Origin: JALYNX01 sp963746905
Lineage (GTDB): Bacteria > Actinomycetota > Acidimicrobiia > Spongiisociales > ZC4RG35
Assembly: GCA_963746905.1 (NCBI GenBank)
Contig: CAVVCY010000002.1
Location: 310,001-374,000 of the forward strand
DNA length: 64,000 nt
Direction: 5' to 3'
In this document: positions 16,937 to 26,765 of the stretch, piece by piece
How the letters are laid out: every line of letters begins with the position of its first letter
Position numbering within the stretch: position 1 is the stretch's first letter
Made by a program: the position numbers and the translations under genes
The notes under the pieces: model-generated
What the model saw: the letters and a program-made list of their open reading frames with translations, nothing else
Database searches by the model: none
Told to the model about the DNA's origin: nothing

Positions 16937-17728
16937 TCAGCCCCCCGCGATCCGCAGCACCTTGATGGCGCGGTTGTAGAAGAGACGGGTGACAACGAAG
17001 AAGCACCCGACCCAGAACACCTGCAGGGCCAGACGCCCGAGAAGCATGGTTGGATCCTCAGAGGGATGCGTGATCATCATCAGCGGAGTGTGATAGATCG
17101 AGGAGAAGGGAAGCCAGAGGAGAGCGTTCTGCACGCCCTCCGGGAAGAATTGGATCGGGATGAGGGCCCCGGAGAGCGCCAGGATCAGCGTCTCCTTGAC
17201 GGTCACCAAACCCCAAATCGACTCTGTGTAGAAGCCGCTGAGCCCGATTGCGTAGTCGAAGCAGAAGCTGATCAAGAAGGCGAGGAACAGGCTCAGCGGG
17301 AACATGAGCAGGCCGACCCCTACCGGAATCGACACTCCAAACACCAGAGTCAAGAGCAGTGCCGTGGGCAGGGTGACGATCAGGATGTTGAGGACCGTCT
17401 GGCCGCCACCAAAGGAGAGCATCGCCAACTGATGGTCGATCGGCTTGATCAGGTAGTTGGTGATGGCCCCTTCGCGGATCTCGAATGACATGACCCAATC
17501 GACGTAGGTGTTGAACAGGATGAACACGGTGGAGGCCAACGCGACGTAGAGAAATGCCTGGTCGAAGGTGAGCCCATTGATCACCTCCTGCCCCTCGTAG
17601 ACACTGGTCCACAAGAAGTAGGCGATCACCATGTAGAGGATGTTTCCGAGGATGGTGGCGACGAATCCGAAGCGGTAGACGAGCCCCCTCATGAAGGCCC
17701 CCTTGCCCAGGGCGAGGTACTTCCTCAT
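16937..17728 (-). CDS. ABC-2 type permease (first subunit)
   Basis: 263 residues from the ATG at 17728, which overlaps the ATPase stop (ATGA). Six membrane segments can be traced (GFVATILGNILYMVIAYFLW, LYVALASTVFILFNTYV, VLNILIVTLPTALLLTLVFG, LLMFPLSLFLAFLISFCF, a segment around VTVKETLILALSGALIPI, and VFWVGCFFVVTRLF). The motif FEIREGAITNYLIKPID is characteristic of COG4587/COG3694 permeases. It probably forms a heterodimeric channel with the next gene. Substrate unknown. Confidence 0.85.
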   Translation of the reverse strand: MRKYLALGKGAFMRGLVYRFGFVATILGNILYMVIAYFLWTSVYEGQEVINGLTFDQAFLYVALASTVFILFNTYVDWVMSFEIREGAITNYLIKPIDHQLAMLSFGGGQTVLNILIVTLPTALLLTLVFGVSIPVGVGLLMFPLSLFLAFLISFCFDYAIGLSGFYTESIWGLVTVKETLILALSGALIPIQFFPEGVQNALLWLPFSSIYHTPLMMITHPSEDPTMLLGRLALQVFWVGCFFVVTRLFYNRAIKVLRIAGG

Positions 17729-18747
17729 CCCAGAGCCCCGTCGTAGATCTTCTGCACCACGTTCTCCATCGAGATCTCGAGGATCCGGACGTCCGCCACC
17801 GAGAAGCCGGTCATCATGAAGTTGAGGACGTCGGACAACGGGATCCGAGCCTGGTCGATGGTGATCGCGGTCCATGACTCGTCACCAGGCCGCACCGCGA
17901 TCCCGACCTCCTGGCCAAAGCGCTCGCCGAGACGGCTCTCGATCTCCGTGGTGGTGTCGGCGCTGGCTCCGGCAACCTGGACTTCCAGAGTGCGGAATGC
18001 GCCAAACATCTGGGACACCTTGTCCGTGCCGCCGTCGTAGAGGATGTTGCCCTTGTCGATGATGATGATCCGCTTACACAGGGCCTCGACATCTCCGAGG
18101 TCATGAGTGGTGAGGATGATCGTGGTGTTGTGAACCCGGTTCAGCTCGTGGATCAGCGAGCGGATCTTTGCCTTGATCGAAACGTCGAGGCCGATCGTCG
18201 GCTCGTCGAGGAACACAACGCTCGGGTTGTGGAGGAACGAGGCGGTGATATCGCAGAGCATCCGCTGTCCGAGGGAGAGGGTCCGCACCTGCTGGGAGTA
18301 GAGAGCGCTCAGTCCGACGAGCCCGTCGAACATCGCCATCCTCTCGTCGAAGGCGGCCTGGTCGACCTTGTAGATCTCCTTGAGGAGGCGGAAGGACTCG
18401 ATGACGGGGAGATCCCACCAAAGTTGGGTGCGCTGGCCGAACACCACACCCATCGTTTCTGCCTGGTGGATCCGGTTCTCGTACGGGACCCGCTCATTGA
18501 CCAGGATTGTGCCCGAGGTGTGTTTGAGGATCCCGGTCATCATCTTGATAGTTGTTGACTTGCCGGCGCCGTTGGGACCGATGTAGCCGACCATCTCCCC
18601 AGGCTCGATGTCGAACGAGATTCCGTCGACCGCCTTCACGGTTCGGTAGTCACGCGAGAACAGGTCTTTGACCGACCCAGTCAGACCTTGACGCCGGTTG
18701 AGGATCTTGAAATGCTTGCTGAGATCGTCGATGTGGATCAGGGCCAT
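17725..18747 (-). CDS. ABC transporter ATP-binding protein (ABC-2 exporter)
   Basis: 340 residues. Walker A GPNGAGKST, Q-loop region (VFGQRTQLWWDLP), signature TLSLGQRM (LSLGQ), Walker B VVFLDEPTIGLD, and H-loop LTTHD are all present. A C-terminal regulatory extension of about 90 residues follows (from FRTLEVQV). The N-terminal HFKILNRRQGLTGSVKDLF insertion before the first strand is typical of COG4586. Start ATG 18747 begins MALIHIDDLSKHFK; the frame upstream has no conserved sequence. First gene of the operon with two permeases that overlap or abut it. Confidence 0.92.
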   Translation of the reverse strand: MALIHIDDLSKHFKILNRRQGLTGSVKDLFSRDYRTVKAVDGISFDIEPGEMVGYIGPNGAGKSTTIKMMTGILKHTSGTILVNERVPYENRIHQAETMGVVFGQRTQLWWDLPVIESFRLLKEIYKVDQAAFDERMAMFDGLVGLSALYSQQVRTLSLGQRMLCDITASFLHNPSVVFLDEPTIGLDVSIKAKIRSLIHELNRVHNTTIILTTHDLGDVEALCKRIIIIDKGNILYDGGTDKVSQMFGAFRTLEVQVAGASADTTTEIESRLGERFGQEVGIAVRPGDESWTAITIDQARIPLSDVLNFMMTGFSVADVRILEISMENVVQKIYDGALG

Positions 18748-18804
18748 GAGGACCGGCGAGTGTATGACCTGCTCCCAACCCATCCCCACCAATTCCGAGG
18801 ACTT

Positions 18805-20082
18805 CTAGAACTGCTCCTCTTCGGTCGAGCCTGCCATGGCCATCGTGGATGTCCTACCACCAGACGTCGCCTGGGTGACCAGGTCGAAGTACCCGGCGCC
18901 AACCTCGCGTTGGTGCTTGGTGGCCGTGTACCCGTCCCGCTCCATCTCGAACTCACGATTCTGAAGGTCGACATAAGCCGTCATCCCAGTCTCCTGGTAG
19001 TCACGCGCCAGCTCGAACATCGAGGCGTTCAAGGCATGGAATCCGGCCAGGGTGATGAACTGATAGCGATACCCCATCGTCCCCAGCTCCTTCTGGAATC
19101 TGGCGATCATGCCCTCGTCGAGGAGGCTCGCCCAGTTGAAGGACGGCGAGCAGTTGTAGGCCAGCATCTTCCCAGGGAACTCGTCGTGGATCGCATCGGC
19201 GAATCTGCGCGCCTCTTCCAGATCCGGGTGAGCGGTCTCACACCAGATCAGGTCGGCGTAGGGGGCATAGGCGACGCCACGTGCGATCGCCGACTCAAGG
19301 CCGTCCTCGGTTCGGTAGAACCCCTCCGACGAGCGCTCCCCGGTCAGGAACCGCCGGTCCCGTTCGTCGATGTCTGAGGTGATCAGAGTCGCCGAGTTGG
19401 CGTCGGTCCGGGCCACGATCACGATCGGGACATCGAGGACGTCTGCGGCGAGACGTGCTGCCTGAAGGGTCCGGATGTGCTGGCTGGTCGGCACCAGGAC
19501 CTTGCCTCCCATGTGCCCGCACTTCTTCTCGGACGCCAGCTGGTCTTCGAAATGGACACCCGCCGTTCCAGCCTCGATGAAGCTCTTGGTCAGCTCGAAG
19601 ACGTTCAGCGCACCCCCGAATCCGGCCTCGCCATCGGCGACAATCGGCACGAACCAGTCGATCTCGCTGTCTCCTTCAGACCAATGGATCTGGTCGGCCC
19701 GTCGCAGGGCGTTGTTGATCCGCTTCACCAGCGCCGGCGCGGAGTTGGCCGGGTACAGCGATTGATCGGGGTAGACCTCGCCGGCCAGGTTGCCGTCACC
19801 GGCGACCTGCCATCCCGAGAGGTAGATCGCCTTGAGCCCCGCCTTGACCATCTGGGTGGCCTGGCCACCGCTGATCGCCCCCAGGGCGCTCACATAATCC
19901 TCCGTCGTCAGCAACTCCCACAGGTGCTGCGACATTCGAATCGCCAGCGTGTGCTGCTCGCGAACGCTCCCCCGGAGCCGGACCACCTCTTCCGCGGTGT
20001 AGTCCCGAAGGATTCCGTCCCAGCGTGGATTGTTTCTCCAGTCGTCGGCAAGGCGGTTGGCCTCATTGGCGTAGTTGGTCAT
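18805..20082 (-). CDS. aceA: Isocitrate lyase
   Basis: Cleaves isocitrate to glyoxylate and succinate, the first step of the glyoxylate shunt for growth on acetate or fatty acids. 425 residues with the catalytic loop KKCGHMGGKVL, the substrate-binding SPSFNW and WCETAHPDLEEARRFA. Start ATG 20082 lies 10 bases after the aceB stop, with GGGAGA 6 bases upstream; an earlier in-frame ATG falls inside aceB. aceB and aceA form one operon divergent from ramB, the likely regulator. Confidence 0.97.
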   Translation of the reverse strand: MTNYANEANRLADDWRNNPRWDGILRDYTAEEVVRLRGSVREQHTLAIRMSQHLWELLTTEDYVSALGAISGGQATQMVKAGLKAIYLSGWQVAGDGNLAGEVYPDQSLYPANSAPALVKRINNALRRADQIHWSEGDSEIDWFVPIVADGEAGFGGALNVFELTKSFIEAGTAGVHFEDQLASEKKCGHMGGKVLVPTSQHIRTLQAARLAADVLDVPIVIVARTDANSATLITSDIDERDRRFLTGERSSEGFYRTEDGLESAIARGVAYAPYADLIWCETAHPDLEEARRFADAIHDEFPGKMLAYNCSPSFNWASLLDEGMIARFQKELGTMGYRYQFITLAGFHALNASMFELARDYQETGMTAYVDLQNREFEMERDGYTATKHQREVGAGYFDLVTQATSGGRTSTMAMAGSTEEEQF

Positions 20083-20092
20083 GGTCTTCTCC

Positions 20093-21650
20093 CTAATCGA
20101 TTTGCTCATATGCGGGGAGAGTCAGGAACTCGACGAACTCATCCCCTGCCGCTACCTCTTCGAATATCTGACGGGCCGTGTGTGCGGTGTCTCCGAACCT
20201 GCCCTCGCTCTGGAGAAGGGCTTCGACCTCATCAGCGATCGCCTGCACCATGGCCTTGGTTACCGGCGCACCCCCGTCCGTGTGAACCCGGTGCCTGATC
20301 CACTGCCAGATCTGGGATCGTGAGATCTCGGCAGTCGCCACGTCCTCCATCAGGTTGTCGATGCCGGCCGCCCCAACCCCCGAGAGCCAGGAAGCGAGGT
20401 AGCGGATGCCGACCGCGACATTGGCCCGGACCCCGTCGTCGGTGACAACACCCGGGAAGTCCAGATCGAGCAGATCGTCGGCAGAGACGGCGACATCATC
20501 GCGCTGACGATCCACCTGATTGGCCTGGTCTCCAAGCACAGAGTCGAACTCCCGCATCGCCACCTGGACCAGGTCGGGGTGGGCCACCCAAGTGCCATCA
20601 CAGCCGGCGGCCGCCTCGCGCGCCTTGTCCGCGGTCACTCTGGAAATCGCCATCTCGGTGACTTCAGGATCCCTGCGATTGGGGATGAAAGCCGCCATGC
20701 CTCCGATGGCATGGGCCCCCCGGCGATGACATGTCTTGATCATCAGCTCGGTGTAGGCCCGCATGAAGGGCACGGTCATCGTGACCTGGGAACGATCGGG
20801 GAGGACGAATGCCGGGTCGTCCCGGAATTTCTTGATCATCGAGAAGATGTAGTCCCAGCGCCCGGCGTTGAGCCCCGTGATGTGGTCACGAAGCTCATAG
20901 AGGATCTCGTCCATCTCGAAGGCAGCGAGGATGGTCTCGATTAGGACCGTGACCCGGATCGTGCCCTGGGGAATGTCCAGACGCTCCTGGGCCCAAACGA
21001 ACACATCGTTCCAGAGCCGGGCCTCCATGTGGGACTCCAGCTTGGGCAGATACAGGTAGGGGCCGGTACCAGCTTCGATGGCAGCCCGACCCCCATGGAA
21101 CAGGTAGAGGCCGAAGTCGAACAGCGAGGCTGACATCGGCCGTGCCGTCGACCAGGAAGTGCTTCTCGGCGAGATGCCATCCTCGGGGACGCACGAAGAG
21201 AACGGCGACCTGGTCGGCGAGGGCATAGGCCTTTTCCTCGGTCTCATGGTGCAGTGTCCGGGTGTAGGCGTCGACGAGGTTGGCCTGGCCCTCGAGAAGA
21301 TTGAGCCAGGTGGGCGTGGTGGCGTCTTCGAAGTCGGCCATGAACACCCGCGCCCCGGAGTTGAGGGCGTTGATCATCATCCGGGCGTCGACCGGCCCGG
21401 TGATCTCGACACGGCGATCCTGAAGGTCGGCCGGGACCGGTGCGATCACCCAGTCCAACTCCCTGATGGCTCTTGTCGAGTCGAGGAAGTGGGGACGGAG
21501 CCCACGGTCGAGTCCCTCCTGGACACCGGCGCGGGCATCGAGGATCTGAGCCCGCCGCCCCCGGAACGCCCGTTCCAAGTCGTTGAGGAAGACGACGGCC
21601 TCGGCAGTCAGCAGGGTCTGCTCCAACCATTCCTTCGTGGCTTCGGTCAT
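20093..21650 (-). CDS. aceB: Malate synthase A (one frameshift)
   Basis: Condenses glyoxylate with acetyl-CoA to malate, completing the glyoxylate shunt with AceA. The N-terminal frame carries RRVEITGPVDARMMINALNS, FMADFEDATTPTW and LFVRPRGWHLAEKHFLVDG. The second frame carries SLFDFGLYLFHG, LYLPKLESHMEARLWNDVF, VLIETILAAFEMDEILYEL, NAGRWDYIFSMIK and DGTWVAHPDLV. The shift is near 21132-21136; the length implies one extra base. Start is taken at ATG 21650 (MTEATKEW), because the longer frame begins with a weak TTG only 6 bases after a -10-like element. The joined protein is about 519 residues, as expected for the A form. Confidence 0.93.
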
Positions 21651-21669
21651 AAGAATGGAGTGTCTTTCT

Positions 21670-21703
21670 TTGTAGGCTACAATTCGAGACAAGTCATAGT
21701 ATA
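21670..21703. promoter_or_regulatory. Palindrome and -10-like element in the ramB/aceB divergent promoter region
   Basis: TTGTAG-G-CTACAA (21670-21682) is a perfect 6+6 inverted repeat. A TATACT -10-like hexamer for the minus strand lies at 21698-21703, about 47 bases before the aceB ATG, so the palindrome falls just downstream of the expected aceB start site. It is a good candidate operator for the RamB-type regulator or another factor. It differs from the corynebacterial RamB motif. Confidence 0.45.
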
Positions 21704-21733
21704 AGAAGTACCGATCTTGCGGAGATCACAAAC

Positions 21734-23184
21734 ATGAGCGATACCCATCAACTCGACCCCCTGGTCCTGGGACGACGGCTTCGTCATCACCGCAAGCTCC
21801 GCGGGTCGACCCTCGACCAGTTGGGAGCAGCCGTCGGCAAGCCGGCGCCCTACCTCTCCCTGCTCGAAAACGGCAAGAAGCAACCTCGGGTCAATCTGGT
21901 GCTCGACCTTGCGACCGCCCTCGACATCGACGTTGCCGATCTGCTCGACCCGGCACCGCCCAACCACCGCGACGCCCTCGAGATCGCCCTCCTCAAATCC
22001 CAGGAATCGGCGCTCTTCGATGCCCTCGACCTTCCAACAGGTTCGCCCCAGCTCGAGGATGGACACCGAGACGTTGACCCATCTGGTCGGTCTCCACGAG
22101 GCGCTCCGCCAGCGCTCCGGCTTGGGCACGGCCGGATCAGAAGACGTCCGCCGCGCCAATGGCGAGGTCCAGCGATGGCTGACCGAGGAAGACGGATATC
22201 TCGACGGGGTGGAAAGGGTCGCCGGTGAGGCACTGGAGACCAGCGGGTACGCCGGCGAGGGCCCATTCTCCTCGCGCAATCTGCTGGATCTGGCCAAGCA
22301 CGCCGGCTTCGAGATCCACTCGATCGACGACATGCCGGTCTTTGCGCGATCCGTCATCGACCTCGACCATCGGCGCGTCCACATCGCGGCAACGTGACGA
22401 ACTGCGCACCCGACAGGCGCGCAAGGCAGTGCTCCAGACCCTGGCCGGGTTCCTCCTCGGGCACGAGACCGACCCCGACCTGGACACCTTTCTTCGGCAG
22501 CGGGTTGAGACCGCCTACTTCGCCGCCGCGGTGCTTGCCCCCGAAGGGGCGGTGGTCCCCAGGCTGATCGAGGCCAAGGAGCGTCACGACCTCGACGTCG
22601 AGGACGTCAAGGAGCTGTTCTACGTCTCCTACGAGATGGCCGCTTGGAGAATGGCCAATCTCGCCACCCGCCATCTGGGCCTCGCCACCCACCTCATCAT
22701 CAGCGATCAGATGGGGAGCGTGATCAAGGGCTACTGCAACGACGAGGTCCCGGTGCCTCGAGACGTCCACGGCGGGATCGAAACCCAGCGTCTCTGCAGA
22801 TGGTGGGGAGCCCGCTTGACCTTCGAGTCACACGAGCGATATGGCACCCATCACCAGTACACCGACACTCCTGGGGGGACCTTCTTCTGCACCACTCATG
22901 TCGAGGCCGGCCGGAATCCCTCTCTGGCGGTGACCATCGGCGTCAGGTTCGCTGACGCCCAATGGTTCCGTGGACGGGAGACAACCAACCGGGAGACTTC
23001 GACCTGCCCCGACCCTTCGTGTTGCCGGATGCCTTCCGTAGAGCTCAGCGAGAAATGGTCGAACAAGGTGATTGTGTCTGCCCGATCCCAGAACCGAATC
23101 CTCGGTCTCCTTGCGCCTGACCCTTACCCGGAGTTGGACATGCCTGAGGTCCTGGGTCTCGTCGAGGCCCACTCCGACGACTGA
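21734..23184 (+). CDS. ramB: RamB/ScfR-family transcriptional regulator (two frameshifts)
   Basis: Regulator of acetate/propionate metabolism genes in related actinomycetes. The first frame gives an XRE-type helix-turn-helix (LGRRLRHHRKLRGSTLDQLGAAVG, PYLSLLENGKKQP). The second (from about 22055) gives ALRQRSGLGTAGSEDVRRAN and the IrrE/DUF955-like start FEIHSIDDMPVFARSVID. The third (from about 22390) gives RDELRTRQARKAVLQTLAGF, a HD/E-type block, and a Cys-rich C-terminal domain (GTFFCTTHVEAGRNPSLAVTIG, RETSTCPDPSCCRM). The net length excess is two bases, fitting two single insertions. Start ATG 21734 follows GGAG. Divergent from aceB-aceA, its likely targets. Confidence 0.88.
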
Positions 23185-23202
23185 AGCCGGGTGGACTGAC
23201 CC

Positions 23203-24681
23203 CTATCGGGTGTCGTTGACGAACTCGCGCAGGTCGGCGGCGAGTCGATCCAGCGATGGCTTGTGGACGTACATCATGTGCCCGGCGTCGTAGTACTCCA
23301 TCCGGACGTTCTTCCGCACCGACTCGTCGAGCCCCATGTGGTTGAACGTGTACTCGGTGGCGAAATGCGGGGTGGCCAGGTCGAAGTAGCCATTGGCCAC
23401 GAAGACACGGGTCTTCGGGGAGCGGACCATCACCTCTCGAAGCTGATCGGCGGTGTTGACGTAATGGCCCTTGAAGTCCTCGTAATCCCAGGCCTCGTTG
23501 ACCTTCATCGACAACGATTTGTAGAAGGAGTCGTTGTCGTATCCGAGCTCGGATCGCAGGTATTGATTCAGGGTTGATGTGAACAAACCCATCATCTGGT
23601 CTCCGCTTGGATCGTTCTCCAGGTTGTCCCCGTCGGCGAAACGGTCGATCCCTGTGTAGCGGGAATCGAGCCGGCCAACTGTGCGACGCCGATCCCGGAG
23701 CAACTCCTTGCAGAAGCGCATGATGTGGATCCGCAGGTCATAGCGGTCGAGGTAAGTCTCGGACAGCCCGGTGTACTCGCTGAGCTTGCTCAGAACCGCG
23801 GCCCGCTCTGCGGAGTCGAGCTGGTCCCCGTAAGCGAGGGCGGTCCAATACCGGCCGAGGGCGAACTCCTCCACTTCGTCGAGCAACTCGCGGAGCGGCC
23901 GATTCTGATGACCTTCCGAGAGACGCCCGTGATACCACGCAGTCGCTGCGTAGGTGGGGAGGTGGAGGGGGAAAGGGAGCTCGTTCCCGGGATGGAACAC
24001 CCGGGTGCCCTCCTCGGAGGCAATAGTCTGAAAGCTCAGCGCGACCGAGATGAGGATGATTCCGTTCAGATCCACGCCCTGGATGCTGAACAACTCCTTG
24101 GCGATGGCTGCTCCCCGCGTGGTGCCGTAGCTCTCCCCAGCCAGGTACTTGGGCGAGGCCCAGCGCTCGTTCCGGTTGAGATAGGCGACGATGAACTCGG
24201 TGAAAGCCTCGATGTCCCGGGCGAAGTGGTGGTAGTCCTTCTCCTTTTCCTTTGGCTCCGCCGTGCTGAACCCGGTTCCGATGGCGTCGACAAGAACCAC
24301 ATCGGCCACGTCGAGGATCGAGTGCTCGTTGTCGATCAGCCGGCCGGGTACCCGGACCGAGAAGCCTTCTTCGTCTAGCTCGACCCGCTTCGGCCCGAAG
24401 AGCCCGAGATGGAGCCACACCGTTGACGATCCGGGACCTCCGTTGAAGGCGAACACGATCGGGCGAACTGCGGGGTCGGCCCCGTCCTCGGTGTAGGACA
24501 CGGAGAAAAAGGCAGCCCGGCGGTCGTCGGCAGTACCGACCCCGATGGTGGCGGCGGTCGCGGTGTAGGCGACCTCACGCCCGCCGAACGTCCCCCGATA
24601 CTGCTTCGAGACCGACTTCTCCTCGACCTCCGGAACCGGCTGCTTCTCCGCAGCGGCCTCAACCTTGGCCTCGTCAGCCAA
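23203..24681 (-). CDS. Serine carboxypeptidase-like protein (peptidase family S10)
   Basis: About 492 residues. The S10 features are in order: oxyanion region FNGGPGSSTVW (about residues 79-89), nucleophile GESYGT (Ser near 184), Asp in ANGYFDLATPHF and His in DAGHMMYVH. The start is placed at a TTG at 24681 overlapping the previous stop (TTGgcTGA), because the longer frame lies wholly inside the AhpD-like gene. No signal peptide follows this start, so unlike yeast or plant relatives it may be cytosolic. Bacterial members are little studied; exopeptidase activity on peptides is expected. Confidence 0.85.
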   Translation of the reverse strand: MADEAKVEAAAEKQPVPEVEEKSVSKQYRGTFGGREVAYTATAATIGVGTADDRRAAFFSVSYTEDGADPAVRPIVFAFNGGPGSSTVWLHLGLFGPKRVELDEEGFSVRVPGRLIDNEHSILDVADVVLVDAIGTGFSTAEPKEKEKDYHHFARDIEAFTEFIVAYLNRNERWASPKYLAGESYGTTRGAAIAKELFSIQGVDLNGIILISVALSFQTIASEEGTRVFHPGNELPFPLHLPTYAATAWYHGRLSEGHQNRPLRELLDEVEEFALGRYWTALAYGDQLDSAERAAVLSKLSEYTGLSETYLDRYDLRIHIMRFCKELLRDRRRTVGRLDSRYTGIDRFADGDNLENDPSGDQMMGLFTSTLNQYLRSELGYDNDSFYKSLSMKVNEAWDYEDFKGHYVNTADQLREVMVRSPKTRVFVANGYFDLATPHFATEYTFNHMGLDESVRKNVRMEYYDAGHMMYVHKPSLDRLAADLREFVNDTR

Positions 24682-25243
24682 CGGCTGCTTCCCGTCCGTC
24701 GGTGGCGATCCAGTCCTCGAGATCGACACCCAGCCCGTCGGCAACCCGGTTGATGTAGTTGAAGTAGGCGACCACCTGGACCGCGCTCGAGATCGCCGCA
24801 TCGTCGAACCCGTGGGAGCGGAGAGTTTCGATCTCGGCCGGTCCCACAGTGGAGTTGGCCCAGGTCAACTTCTCGGCAAAGGCGACCAGTGCCCGGTCCG
24901 CCTCATCCATGTCGGCCGACTTCCAGTCCTCCATGATCCGGTCCACCAGCAACTGGTCCTCGACCTCTTCCCGATAGTCGTGCCAGTGGGCAATGGTGCA
25001 GTACCGGGTTGAGTTGGCGCTGGAAGTCACCGCCGCCAGTAGCTCCCGCTGGGCCCGGCTCAGGGGGGAGGGACCGAACATGACTTCCTTGTACAGGCGC
25101 ATGGACTCCCGGAGGACCGCCGGCAGTTGACTCTGGACCGAGACGATGTTCCAAATACGGCCAGCGCGTGCGATGGCGGCGTCGTACTCCTCCTTGGCGA
25201 CACCTGTCGCCTCGTCATAGGGAGTCATTTCGACATATGCCAT
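24674..25243 (-). CDS. AhpD-like peroxidase-related protein (one catalytic Cys missing)
   Basis: 189 residues of the carboxymuconolactone-decarboxylase/AhpD fold, of the peroxidase-related (TIGR01926-like) kind: FGPSPLSRAQRELLAAVTS, then SANSTRYCTIAHWHDY. Family members usually have CxYC-x2-H; here the first cysteine is replaced (STRYC), leaving only one. A two-Cys redox cycle therefore looks impossible without another thiol. It lies 3 bases after the E2 gene and overlaps the S10 gene start, so all may belong to one long transcript with the 2-oxoacid dehydrogenase operon. Confidence 0.8.
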   Translation of the reverse strand: MAYVEMTPYDEATGVAKEEYDAAIARAGRIWNIVSVQSQLPAVLRESMRLYKEVMFGPSPLSRAQRELLAAVTSSANSTRYCTIAHWHDYREEVEDQLLVDRIMEDWKSADMDEADRALVAFAEKLTWANSTVGPAEIETLRSHGFDDAAISSAVQVVAYFNYINRVADGLGVDLEDWIATDGREAAVG

Positions 25244-25246
25244 GAA

Positions 25247-26765
25247 TCAACCGGCCAGGAAGAGCGCCGGCTCTTCGAGGTTCTCACGCAGCATTGCTAT
25301 GAATCTCCTTCCCAATCCACCGTCGATGACCCGATGATCGTATGAAAGCGACAGTGGCATGACAGGAGCAATCGCGAGGTCCCCATCGACGACGATCGCC
25401 TTCTCCTGAGCCCTCCCCACCGAGAGGATGGCAGTTGTGCCGGGCGGCACGATGGGTGTCCCGTGCCCACCGCCCAGGGCGCCGATGTTGGAAACCGTAA
25501 AAGTCTGCCCGGTGAGCTGATCCGGCGAGAGCGTTCTGGCCTTGGCGCCCTCGCCGAGCCGTCGGACCTCAGATGCGAGCTCGAGGACGCCTCGCGACCC
25601 GGCGTCGCGGATCACTGCCACCAGCAGGCCATCGGGAGTGTCGACCGCGATCCCGATGTGATGCGAGCCGTGAAGGATCAGGTCCTCGCCATCCAGAGTC
25701 GAGTTGAATTCGGGGAAGGTCTCGAGGGCCGGGATCACGGCTTTGACCACCAGCGACTCGAGTGGGACTTTCGTGTCGTGACGGGCGCTCAACGCCGATC
25801 GGATCTCGAGAAGCCGGGTGGCGTCGATGTCGTCGAACGTGGTGACATGGGGGATTTCAGCCCAACTCCGAGACATGTTGGCCGCGATCGTCTTGCGGAG
25901 ACGGGATAGGGGACGACGGATGTCCTCTGTGGTGGGTTGGGTGGACGCGGGTTGCGTAGCCCCCTCCGTCGCCTTCGGCGCCACCTCCCCCAACGTCGCT
26001 TCGCTCCTGGGGGAGGAAACAGGCTCACTTCGTTCACTGGGGGGAGAAACGGCCCCCTCCGTCGGCCTGCGGCCGATCCACCTCCCCCAACGTCGCTTCG
26101 GTCCTGGGGGAGGAAACAGGCTCACTTCGTTCACTGGGGGGAGAAACGGGGTCGGGCTCCGGAACGGGCACAGGCTCTTCCGCGGGTTGCGTAGCCCCCC
26201 TCCCGGCTTCGCCGGCACTCCCCCCAACGCTCACTTCGTTCACTGGGGGGCGAGATGGCTCAGCGGCGGCGGCTACGTCCTCACGGGTGATCCTCCCCCC
26301 GGGCCCGGTGCCGGCAAGGTCGGACAGATCGACTCCGAGTTCGCGAGCCATCTTCCTCACGATGGGCAGAGCCTTGACCTGCTCGGTTTCGGCGGTCTCA
26401 GCGGCTTCGACCGCCGGGAGACTGAGATCCTCTGCATCTTCGCTCAGTGTTCCCACGATGGGGGCCGCCGACATTACGGGTGGCTGTTCGACAGGGGCGA
26501 GGATGTCGGCAGGCATCGAGCTCTCTCCGGGCTCGCTGATCACGACCAAAACCGAGCCCACCGCGATGGTCTCCCCTTCGGCGCCACCATGCTGGAGGAC
26601 GATGCCGGCATACGGCGAGGGGATCTCGACCACCGCCTTGTCGGTCTCCACCTCGACAACCGGTTGGTCGGCTTCGACACGCCCCCCCTCAGCCACCAGC
26701 CAGCGGACGATCTCCGCCTCGGTAAGCCCTTCCCCGATGTCGGGAAGCCTGAATTCCTTCGCCAC
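25247..26765 (-). CDS. pdhC: 2-oxoacid dehydrogenase E2 acyltransferase (one frameshift; repeat-filled linker)
   Basis: Dihydrolipoamide acyltransferase of a pyruvate- or branched-chain-type complex. First frame: one lipoyl domain (KEFRLPDIGEGLTEAEIVRW, lipoylated Lys in VEVETDKAVVEIPSP), then the E1/E3-binding domain (KALPIVRKMARELGVDLSDL, GTGPGGRITREDV). Second frame: RPLSRLRKTIAANMSRSWAE and the catalytic domain with SLSYDHRVIDGG. Between them lies a linker of about 100 residues built from three copies of a GC-rich repeat (25956-26252), with repeated SPPSERSEPVSSPR and EATLGEV. The shift of one extra base is within or beside the repeat, about 26034-26190. Start GTG 26765 overlaps the E1-beta stop by one base. 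Confidence 0.88.
25956..26049. repeat. Dispersed palindromic repeat, E2 linker copy 1
   Basis: Order: GCCCCCTCCG, hairpin GCCTTCGGCG, CACCTCCCCCAACGTCGC with pairing TGGGGGAGG, then CAGGCTCACTTCGTTCACTGGGGGGAG. Nearly identical to the adjacent copy at 26050-26150, so the two stand in tandem. It is read in frame as part of the E2 linker. Confidence 0.85.
26050..26150. repeat. Dispersed palindromic repeat, E2 linker copy 2
   Basis: Order: GGCCCCCTCCG, hairpin CGGCCTGCGGCCG, ATCCACCTCCCCCAACGTCGC with pairing TGGGGGAGG, then CAGGCTCACTTCGTTCACTGGGGGGAG. Differs from copy 1 mainly in the small hairpin, where paired changes keep the stem. Confidence 0.85.
26190..26252. repeat. Dispersed palindromic repeat, E2 linker copy 3 (short form)
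   Basis: GTAGCCCCCCTCC, hairpin CCGGCTTCGCCGG, CACTCCCCCCAACGCTCACTTCG and the closing CACTGGGGGG. This short form lacks the middle module and matches the intergenic copy at 51190-51250 read on the other strand. Confidence 0.82.
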
